64,000 nt of DNA from assembly GCA_027943245.1 (NCBI GenBank), contig JANDJZ010000024.1, positions 124,001-188,000 on the forward strand. The letters run 5' to 3'. A program made the position numbers and the translations under genes. Within the stretch, counting starts at the first letter, position 1. Each line of letters starts with the position of its first letter. Shown one piece after another: positions 12,101 to 21,724 of this stretch. The notes below the pieces were generated by a model. That model ran no database searches, was not told the DNA's origin, and saw only the letters and a list, made by a program, of their open reading frames with translations. The stretch comes from Acanthamoeba sp. SK_2022b. Its lineage: Eukaryota > Discosea > Longamoebia > Acanthamoebidae.

Positions 12101-13987
12101 AGACGGCCCCTGATACCCTTGAGCGCGCCGGACCGCGCGGCGTCCATCAGCCGGGTAAGAAGGACCGATCGCTGGGTCTGCGCCTTGGCAGTCTCTCTCG
12201 TGTGCTCGATGCTCGACTGCAGTCGACGGACCTCGACCGCCAGCTTCTGCTCTTCCTCTCGCGATTGCACGACTTGCTTTTCGAGCTCCTTGGCACGCGC
12301 CTGGGCTTCAGCCTGGCGGGTGCGGGTAGTCTCTAGGAGCGCCTTCTTCTCGGTAATGGCGCTCTTGACGTCGGTAAGCTGCTTCTCGGTCTCTGCGAGC
12401 TTGGTGGCCACGAGAGTGGGGCGCTGGGCAAGTAGATCGCGCTGCGACTTGGCCAAATTGACCTCGGCTTGGGCGGCGTGCAGGCGCTTCTGGAAGGGCA
12501 TGAACTCCTTCTGCTTTTCCTCCATGGCCTCGTGCAGACTCGCAGTCTCGCCCTTGAGGCTCTCGAGGATGACCTCGAGCTTGCGCTCCTCCTCAGCCGC
12601 CGTCGCCTCGAGCTGGCCCATTTCCTCAGCGCACTCATCGGCCTCTCTGCTGGCGGCATCGGCGTCGTCGAGCTTCGCCTTGGCCTTCTTCTCGTTCTTC
12701 TTGATCTCCTCAGCCAAAGTCTTACGCTTCTCCTTGAGATGTTTGATGTCCTGCTCCAGCTGAATGTGATTGCGTTCGTAGACGGCCCAGTCGGCCTTGG
12801 CGTTGCCCAGTTCCTTGACCATCCGTCCTAACTCTTCCTTCTCCTTCTTGTACTCGTCCTCCTTGGTGTTGAGGTTGGCCTTGAGCTGGTTCATGCGTTC
12901 CTTCTCTTCCTTCCATTTGGCCTCCACCTCGCTCTTCTTCTTCAGCACGCTGGCGGCCTTGGCGTCGGCTTCAGATCGGCGCAGCTGGTACAGCATGGAC
13001 TGCTTTTCCAACAGCTCCTTCTCCTTCTTTACGTAGTCCATCGCCTCGTTCTTGGCCTCTTCGAGATGGTCCCTTTCCTTCTCGGCGACTTTGACTCGGT
13101 TGACCTGTTCTTGCAGAGGCCACCGACCAGCGATCAGCGGATGAGCTTTGTGTGTGAGAGTCAGTCAATGCAATAAGGACTTGCCTTTTCGTTACGGTCT
13201 TCGTTGAGCTTCTCCACGCTTGCGGCGGCCGTCGCGATCTGCTCTACGTAGACGATGGAGCCGATGATGTCCTCGAGGTACTCGAGCATGCCGACGTCGT
13301 GTTGAGTCTGTGCCTTGGGCTTCATCATGGCAATTTGCTCGACTTCGCCCTGGAGGATGAGGAAGCGATTGTGATCGAGGTCGATGCCGCGCGTTTTGAG
13401 CAGGTTGGTGACGTCGGTGAAGGTGCTTGCGTCGTCGTTTATAAAGTATTTGGACGAGTTGTTCTTGTACGCTACACGCGAGATGACCAACGTGCTGTCC
13501 GGCACAACTTCATGCTGGTCGTTGGGCTGTGCGGGGCAGAGTGAACAACAGCACGGATTGAGGAATAACAACAAATGGGCTTACCTTGTCGATGATTTCG
13601 TGGAAGTACACAGACACCTTGGCTGACTGGATGTCTTGATGGTTCTCCGAGAAATGGAGGAGTTCGCTCACCTTGCCCTGACGAAGTTGCTTCGCGCGTT
13701 TTCCGAACACAAAGAGAAGGGCGTCGATGACATTCGATTTGCCGCTACCGTTGGGCCCAACGATTGCCGTAAAGCACTAAACCACGACAGGTTGTGAATT
13801 AAGGAACAGAACATACAACGCAACCATGGTATACAATGCAGCCATGTGAAGCCAAAAAAAACATATAAAGGGCTACCTTGTGAAATGGGCCTACAACGCG
13901 TTTGCCTGCATAAGACTTAAAATTCTCCAAGACGAGCTTCCAAATCACCAAACGGGCCTTAGGCGGAGGGTTTGTGGCCTCCTCCAT
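9163..13987 (-). CDS. SMC4: Condensin subunit SMC4
   Basis: Core ATPase of condensin, paired with SMC2 for mitotic chromosome compaction. I use the ATG at 13987 ([16 protein letters not shown]) because the open frame upstream of it begins only with TTG. The head follows: [20 protein letters not shown], Walker A ([21 protein letters not shown]), [12 protein letters not shown] and [13 protein letters not shown]. Long coiled-coil exons (about 12000-13100 and 10400-11480) flank the hinge (about 11520-12060; [23 protein letters not shown] and [17 protein letters not shown]). The C-terminal head has [32 protein letters not shown], the signature [15 protein letters not shown] and [20 protein letters not shown] and RPPKKSWK are characteristic of SMC4 rather than SMC1-3. 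Oddity: a strongly acidic then basic insertion in the C-terminal coiled coil (10165-10375). It shares a 330-base divergent promoter with the TEP1-like gene. Confidence 0.96.
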
Positions 13988-14031
13988 CTCGTACGTGATC
14001 AATCCTGCTCAATTTTGCCGCTTCATCCTTG

Positions 14032-14044
14032 TTTTTTGGCGCGC
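14032..14044 (+). promoter_or_regulatory. E2F-like site 1
   Basis: TTTTTTGGCGCGC contains TTTGGCGC (14035-14042), which fits the E2F/DP consensus TTTSSCGC. It lies about 48-57 bases upstream of the SMC4 ATG. SMC4 is a classic S/G2-M gene, so cell-cycle control is plausible; binding is not shown. Confidence 0.5.
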
Positions 14045-14054
14045 TTTGTCTGTC

Positions 14055-14067
14055 TTCCCGCCAAATT
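14055..14067 (-). promoter_or_regulatory. E2F-like site 2
   Basis: TTCCCGCCAAATT, read on the minus strand as AATTTGGCGGGAA, the other common E2F form (TTTGGCGGGAA). It is only ten bases from site 1, so the two could be bound together. Confidence 0.5.
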
Positions 14068-14317
14068 AAAGTGTCGACTGCCGACAGGCGCAGCTGCGGA
14101 CAATTTTGTCCTGCCACAATTTCTCTGCAGCCACCGAGTTCAGAGAAGAAAATAATTAAATCCAGAAATATTCTGAGGACGAGAGAGTTGCGACAAGCGG
14201 CGTTGCCGGTCAGAGCGTCTGTGGTCATTCATCTTCAGTTTGTCTCACTTGCCCACCAACCTCGCTCTCTTTAGCCACCTCGGAACCTCTCCACCGCTGT
14301 TGTTATTAACGTAAAAG

Positions 14318-17300
14318 ATGGAAAGCTTCACCGAGCACGAGAAGAGAGCTGACTTGAAGCAACTCAAGACGAACCTGGTTAACACCATCTGTGCCTCCAT
14401 GATCGCCGAACCTCGCTTCGACAAGGAAGACGACAGTGGCGCCCAGCTTGTGCTCAATCTTGTCGAGCAGATCGTGCAGGTCGATCCCGAATTCGTGCTC
14501 AAGCTCGCTGTCTACGTAAGGAATGACCTCAACATTCGCTCGACGGCTAACTTCCTCGTGGCACTGGCGGCCAACTACAAGGAATCGGCCCCCTTCCTCA
14601 AGAAGTACTTCAAGCATGTCATCAATCTGCCCTCCGATTGGCTCGATGTTGCGGCGCTCTACCAGATGCTGCCCAATCGCGGCCTCACCGGCCGCGCCCT
14701 GCCCACGGCGCTCCGTAAGGCCATGCTGTTCAAGTTCCCCGAGTTTGACACCTACCAGCTCGGCAAGGTACAATTATAATATTTCTTTTTTTGGTGAGTG
14801 TTATTGTTGTTTTTATATCTCTTTTAAGTGAGTTATTATTATCTTTTTTATGCAGTGTCGCCTGCAGGTTTTATTTCTTGTGAACAAAACAGGTTGCTAA
14901 TTCTGTTGCTTCTTCGTTGGACAGTACAACAAGCAGGGCAAGCTCAAGCGCAGCAAGCAAAAGGCCAAGAAGGCCGGCGTCAAGGCTCCGCCCAAGCCGG
15001 AGAGCGGCAAGTCCACGCTTACGCTCAAGCAGATGGTGCGTCAGCTCCACATCGATGCGCCCGTCTACCACGTCATGTGTCTCCTGGGTAAGAAGTACCC
15101 GGCCAACGAGACCGACTTCCGCCGCTCTGGCCTCCCTGGCGTGTTCGAGCCCGCCAAGGCTGGCACCCGCCTGAAGGTAACGCTTTCGGTTTCTCTCGTT
15201 CTGCTTGGATTGCGTGCGAGAGCGGGCAAACTGGGACCAGTGCTGACGTCTGTGGCGTATGTGTGCGCGCGTACTGTAGCTGCCGGTGCCCGAGACGTGG
15301 GAGACCCTACTGTCGGCCAAGGGCAACAAGGCCGAGACGTGGGAGGAGCTGATCGATCACAAGAAGCTGCCCTTCATGGCCATGCTGCGTAATCTGCGCA
15401 ACCTCATCCTCACCGGTGTCGACTACAAGTACCACCGCTGGGCCATGAACAAGCTCAACAACGAGGAGACCATCGCGCGCAGCAAGCAGTTCCCCTTCCG
15501 CTTCTTCTCGGCCTACGAGGCCATTGCGGTCGACATCGAGAAGCTGAGGCAGGAGATCAAGGAGGCCAAGGCGTCTGGCGTCAAGGCCGGCCAGAAGGCG
15601 GCGCCCAAGAAGGGCAAGAAGGGCGCGGCCAAGGGAGCCAAGCCCGGCGAGAAGGGCGAGCGGCCGAAGAAGGTGATCGTGCCCAAGAACATGCCCGATG
15701 AGAGCCTCATCCGCAAGTACCGCGAGGCGCTCGACAACGCGGTCAAGTTCGCCACGGTGCACAACGTGAAGCCCATCCGCGGTAACACGGTGGTGTTCTG
15801 CTCGATCGCCGAGTCGATGAAGGGCGGCTGCAAGAGCGCCAAGGGCATGGGCAGCGTGCGCACGCTGCTCGACGTGGGCGTGCTGCTCGGACTCATGTGC
15901 AAGTACATGTGCGAGGAGTGCGACTTCCGCATCGTGGGCGCACCTGGCACGCACCCGCAGAGCCACTTGGGCATCGAGCTCCGCGAGGGCACCGTGCTCG
16001 ACAACATGGCCACGGTCCTCGACTGTGCCGGAAACGGCGAGCTGTCCGACTCGAGCTTCCAGTTCCCCTTCGACTACCTGGAGGAGAGCATCCGCGAGAG
16101 GAAGGTGATCGACAACCTCATCGTGCTCAACGACACCATGCTCTACCCCGAGCACGACGCCCAGCTGGCCGGCATCCTGAAGAAGTACCGCCAGGAGGTC
16201 AACCCGGAGCTCATGTTCGTGTCGGTCAACCTGGGCTCGGCGGGCAAGTCCATGGAAGCCTCGGGCGACCGCCACCCCAACGACGTGCTCATCTCCGGCT
16301 TCTCCGACGCCATCCTGCGCTACATCGCCGAGCGCGGCGACAGCAACCAGCTCCACTACATCGACCACATCGACAAGGAGAAGGGCATCGAGACCCCGGC
16401 GGCCAAGCCCCGCGAGCTCAAGCGCGGCTTCGGCTACACGTCGGCCAACTATTCGAACCCGTTCCGCTCGCGCGTGCGCAAGCCCTTCACCCTCAGCGGT
16501 CGCAAGAGCTTCCTGTTCGACGACGACGACGAGGCCAACGATGCTCAGGCCAAGGCCGCCAAGGAGGAGGAGGCCCGCAGGAAGCAGGCCGAGCAGGAGG
16601 CCGAGGAGCGCGAGGTCGACGAGCGCGAGAAGAGGCGCGTCGAGGAGCAGGTGGAGAAGGTGCGCAGCGGCAAGTGGCGCGCCGTCCGCGTCTTCGTGTC
16701 GTCCACCTTCCGCGACATGCACGGCGAGCGTGACTACCTCGTCCGCTACGTGTTCCCCGAGCTGCGCGAGCGTTGCCGCAAGCGCCGCCTTCACTTCTAC
16801 GACGTCGATCTCCGGTGGGGTGTCACCCAGGAGGAGGCCGAAACCGAGGGCGCCCTCCACATCTGTCTCAACGAGATCGACCGCTGCCGTCCGTTCTTCG
16901 TCGGTCTCCTCGGCGAGCGCTACGGTTGGCGTCCGGCCTCCTACGAGCTGCCCGACGAGCCTCGCTACCTGTGGGCCAAGAGGTACCCGCAGAACCGGTC
17001 CATCACCGAGCTCGAGATGTTCTACGGCGCCCTCCGTTGCCCCAACGCCGCCGAGTCCTTCTTCTACTTCCGTAACCCGGCCTTTGCCTCGTCGATCGCC
17101 GAGGAGTCGGTGCGCGAGGACTTTAGCGCCGAAGACGCCCACGCCCGCGATCGCCTGCAGGCCCTCAAGCAGGAGATCAAGGCCACGTTCCCGGATCGCT
17201 CTCGCAACTACAGCTGCGGGTGGGCTGGCGTCGTGGGCGGCAAGCCCATGGTCAACCATCTCGAGCAGTTCGGCCGTCACATCCTCGAGGACTTGTGGAA

Positions 17301-20300
17301 GGGCATCTGCCGCACCTTCCCCGAGGATGTGTCGCCCGTGGGCGACGTCGGCCGCCTGAGCGTGGCCCGCGAGAGCCACGAGGAATACGCCATCTCGCGC
17401 ACGCGCGTGTTTGTCGGTCGCGACGACCTCATCAAGACGATGACCAAGTTCGTGGACGGGGACGAGCCCGGTCCCTTGGTCGTTACCGGCGAGCCCGGCT
17501 CCGGCAAGTCGGCCCTCGTGGCCCAGTTCTCGCGCCTCTACGCCGATAAGAACAGCGAGGCGCTGGTGATCGCCCACTACGTCGGTGCGGCCACAGAGGC
17601 GCGCGACATCCGCCACGCCCTGCTCCGCATCGCTCTCGAGCTCAAGGAGCAGCTGCGGCTGACCGAGGAGATCCCCGAGGAGGAGAAGGAGCTGCGCCAG
17701 GTCTTTGGTAGCGTGCTCGAGGCGGCGGGCTTCGCCGCCGGTGGCCGCAAGGTGGTGATCCTCATCGACGGCATCAACCAGATGGAGGCCAAAGACAAGG
17801 CCCTCGACTGGCTGCCGGGCTCGACCCGCGTGCGCATGGTCGTGTCCACGCACGCCGACACGCCCTCGCACAATGCCCTGCGCCACCGCAAGCCGCAGCC
17901 GCCCGAGATCGTGGTCGGGCCGCTCGAGGAGAACCACCGCAAGTCCCTCGTGCGCGCTGTGCTGGCCGAGTACCGCAAGAAGCTCGACGACGCGCCCGGC
18001 AACAACCAGATGCGCGTCCTCCTGCGCAAGCCCGACTCGCACAAGCCGCTCTACCTCGTGCTGGCCTGCGAGGAACTGCGTCTGTTCGGCCTCTACGAGC
18101 AGCTCTCCAACAAGATCAAGACCCTGGGCGGCACCGTGCCCAAGCTGTTCGACGAGCTGCTCCACAGGCTCGAGTCCGACCACGAGAAGGAGACCCTCAA
18201 GCTCACCCTCGCCCTGCTCGTCGCCTCGCGCTCCGGCCTGCTCGAGGCCGAGCTCCTCACCATCCTCGCGCGCGACAAGAAGAAGGAGGCCGAGCTGCCC
18301 CGCGCCGTGTGGGCCACCATCTTCGCCGCGCTGCAGCCCTTCTTCCGGCCCGTGGGCCCGTCGGGCGAGGACGTGCTCTCCTTCTTCCACGCCCAGATGG
18401 AGGTCTCGGTGCGCAAGCGCTACCTCGGCACCCGCACCAACGAGCTCCGCATCCAGAAGCAGCTCGCCACCTACTTCCTCCAGCGCGCGCGCGTTCCGGG
18501 GCAAGCGACCGGGGAGTGGCAGTGGGTGGACGACCGTAGGGCCATCAGCGAGCTCCCGCACCACATGGCCAAGGCGCAGATGTGGGAGGAGCTCGAGTCG
18601 GTGCTGTGCGATCTGGGCTTCATCAGGCTCAAGTGCCGCCTGGGCATGGCCTTCGACCTGCTCACCGACTACAACGAGGCCCTCGCCACCGACTTCCGCT
18701 GGGACGGCCGGGCCCGGCTCGAGGAGTTCCAGGCCTTCTTCGCCGGCAACGCCCACATCCTCGGCCGCTACCCCGACCTCACCTTCCAGCAGGCGGCCAA
18801 CCAGCCCGACTCGTCGGCGCCCGCGCAAGCCGCCCAGGCCCTGCTGGGCGCCCGCGCGAGGGACAGCGGCTGGGTGCGCTGGATCAACAAGCCGCAGGAC
18901 CAGAGCGCGTGCAAGCTCACGCTGGCCTCGGAGCGGGACCCCGTGCTGGCCTGCGCGTTCTCGCCCGACGGCAAGGAGCTGGTGCTCGCCTCGCGCGATG
19001 GCACTCTCCGCATCTGCGACGCCGCGACCGGAGCCGAGAGCGCCACCCTGCTGGGCCACACCAACTGGGTGGTGGCGTGCGCCTACTCGTACGAGGGATC
19101 CCGCATCGTGTCGGCGTCGTGGGACGGCACGCTCAAGATCTGGGACACGCGGGCCGGCGTGGAGATGGCCACGCTGCGGGGCCACGGTCGTCGCGTGAAC
19201 GCCTGCGCCTACTCGAACGACGGGCAGCGGATAGCCTCTGCCTCGTGGGACTGCACGGTGCGCCTGTGGGACGGCTACTCGGGCAAGCTCCTCAAGACCT
19301 TCCACGGCCACACCAAGCCGGTCAACGCCGTGGCCTTCTCGCCCGACGGCAAGCAGATCGTGTCGGCCTCGTGGGACTCCACCGTCAAGCTGTGGGACGT
19401 CGAGGAGGGCACCGAGGTGCGCACCTTCTCCGGCCACTCCAAGTCGGTGCGCTCGGTCCAGTTCTCGCCCACGGGCGCCCAGATCGTGTCCACCTCGGTG
19501 GACACCACCCTCCGCGTGTGGGACGCGCGCACGGGCGAGGTCGTCACCACGCTCGAGGGCCACTCCAAGGCCGTCAACGCGTGCGCCTTCTCGCCCGACG
19601 GCCGCCACCTGGTCTCGGCCTCGGACGACCAGACGGTCAAGGTGTGGGACGCCCTCGGTGGTCGCGAGATCACCAAGCTCGGCGTGGCCGACATGGTCCT
19701 CAACGCGTGCGACATCTCGCCCGACGGCCGCCGCATCGTCGCCGCGCTGGCCGACTGCACCGTGGCCGTGTGGGACGTCCTCTCGGGCGAGATCCTCTTC
19801 CACCTGCGCGGCCACACGCGCACCGTCAACACCGTGCTCTTCTCGCCGGGCGGCTCCTACATCCTCACCACCTCGGACGACGGCTCGCTCAGGCTGTGGG
19901 CCTCCCGCGACGGCGCCCTCGTGCGCACGCTCTCCGGCCACCGCGACTGCGTCAACGACGCCTGCTTCTCGCCCGACGGGAGCAAGATCCTGTCGGCGTC
20001 GGACGACTTCACGCTCAAGATTTGGGCCACGGAGTCGGGCCAGGAGGAGCGGGAGATCAAGGGCCACACCAACCGCGTGACCGGCTGCGCGTGGGCGCCC
20101 GACGGCAAGCGCGTGGCCTCGTCGTCGAGGGACAACTCGCTCCGCATCTGGAGCCCGGAGACCGGCGACGTGAAGAAGATCTTCAAGGGCCACATGGACT
20201 GGCTCACCCGCTGCGCCTTCTCGGCCGACGGCAAGAAGGTGGTCTCGTGCTCGTGGGACTACAACATGAAGCTCTGGGACGTGCGCGCCGGCAGCGAGAT

Positions 20301-21540
20301 CGCCACCCTGCGCGGCCACATGGGCGCCGTCAGCGCCGCCGCCTTCTCGGCCGACGGCAAGTACCTCGTCTCGTCCTCGCTCGACGGCACCCTCAAGATC
20401 TGGGACCCGGTCAAGGCCCTCGAGGTCACCGCCCTGCGCGGCCACTCGGGCCGCGTCAGCTGCGTGCGCTTCGCCCGGACCGGCACCACGTTCGTCTCCT
20501 CGTCCGAGGACGGCACCGTGCGCCTGTGGGACGCCGAGGCCGGCCAGGAGATCACCACCCTGCAGGGCCACGCCGACGCCATCCGCCAGGTCAAGTACTG
20601 CCCCGACCGCGACCAGATCGTGTCCACCTCCGACGATTGCACGGTCAAGGTGTGGAACGCCGGCGCCCAGCGCGAGATCGCCGGCCACTCGCAGTGGGTC
20701 ACCGCCTGCGCCCTGGGCGGCCGCGTGCTGGCCACGGCGTCGAGGGACGGCAGCATCAAGCTGTGGGACGCCCGAACCAACAGACCCCGCACGGCCTTTG
20801 ACGGCCACGACCAGCCCGTCAACTGCGTCGCCGTCTCGCCCGACGGCTCCACCGTCGTCTCGGCCTCGGATGACTTCTCGCTCAAGGTGTGGAGCCGCGA
20901 GGGCGACCACCTCCGCACCATGCGCCACCACGGCAACTCGGTCCGCTGGGTGTGCTTCGCGCCCAACGGCGCCCGCGTGGCGTCGGCGTCGTGGGACAAC
21001 ACCGTGTGCGTGTCCGATCCGGCCAAGGGCACGCTGCACCTGACCCTCCGTGGCCACACCGACTGGGTCAACGCCTGCGCCTATTCGCCCGACGGCTCGC
21101 GCATCGCCACGGCCTCGCACGACCAGACCGTCATCCTGTGGGACGCCACCACGGGCGCGCGCGTCCACACCTTTGCCCACCACGCCAACTGGGTCGTCGC
21201 GCTGGCCTTCTCTCCCGACGGCAAGTATCTGGTGTCGGCCTCCTACGATGCCACCGTCGTGCTGACCAACATCGAGAGGCGCACCACCCGCTCGTTCCGC
21301 CCCCACGCCAAGCGCGTCAGCGCGCTGGCCTTCACCGCCGACGGCTCGCACCTGCTCTCGGCCTCCTACGACGGCTGCATCACGGCCCACCGCGTGACCG
21401 ACGTCCTCAGCGTCTCCGACCCGGCGCCCACTGGCCGCTTCTTCACCAAGGCGCCCGCCACCGCCCTCTGCTCGTCCGCCACGCTCTCTGCCGCAGGCGA
21501 CTCCCTTGGCAATGTCTACCAGCTCACCTTCGAGCTCTAA
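14318..21540 (+). CDS. TEP1-like giant protein: TROVE, DUF4062, NACHT and about 21 WD40 repeats
   Basis: Exons 14318-14767, 14925-15176 and 15280-21540 join in phase 0 to give 2320 residues. Residues 1-about 400 are a TROVE RNA-binding module (NLVEQIVQVDPEFVLKLAVY, IRSTANFLVALAA, YHRWAMNKLNN). From about 405 a von Willebrand A-like fold follows, but its metal site reads VVFCSIAESMKGG in place of the usual DxSxS. A charged linker precedes DUF4062 at about 700 (VRVFVSSTFRDMHGERDYL...FYDVDLRWGVTQEEA). The NACHT NTPase has Walker A GEPGSGKSAL (about 972) and Walker B VVILIDGINQM (about 1059). Residues about 1452-2315 carry 20 clear WD40 repeats plus one weak final one, which suits three seven-blade propellers. 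In animals this domain order is that of TEP1, which binds vault RNA and telomerase RNA. A vault or RNP role here is an inference from architecture. The third exon has no intron for 6.26 kb, unlike its neighbours. Confidence 0.92.
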
Positions 21541-21724
21541 GCGAAGAGTTGAACCCTGGTGCCCGGCTGCTCTCATGAGAGCCCGCTGTACAGCAAAACA
21601 CACAAACAACAACAAGACACTCGTTAACCCTCTCAAGCCCACTTTTCTTTTGCTGCTTGTGCTGGTGCCCGTGTTCAACACAAACGTTTTAAGAAACCGG
21701 TTCGGTCAGCGTTACTTACAAGGC

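Larger units (their letters stand above)
13988..14317. promoter_or_regulatory. Divergent intergenic promoter, SMC4 (-) / TEP1-like (+)
   Basis: 330 bases between two start codons facing away from each other, with no coding potential. The SMC4-proximal half has two E2F-like sites (annotated separately); the TEP1-proximal half is mixed and has no recognisable TATA box. Confidence 0.7.

Noticed and set aside
18582..20801. 739-codon plus-strand frame inside the WD40 region
   Set aside because: Out-of-frame shadow of the WD40 repeats; low-complexity Arg/Gly/Pro/Ala text without homology.
15307..21681. 2124-codon open frame on the minus strand opposite the TEP1-like gene
   Set aside because: Its translation is Gly/Ala/Val/Arg-rich with no domain, and it is explained by strong G/C third-position bias in the TEP1 codons, which removes stops from this antisense frame. 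The plus-strand reading has complete, well-known domains.
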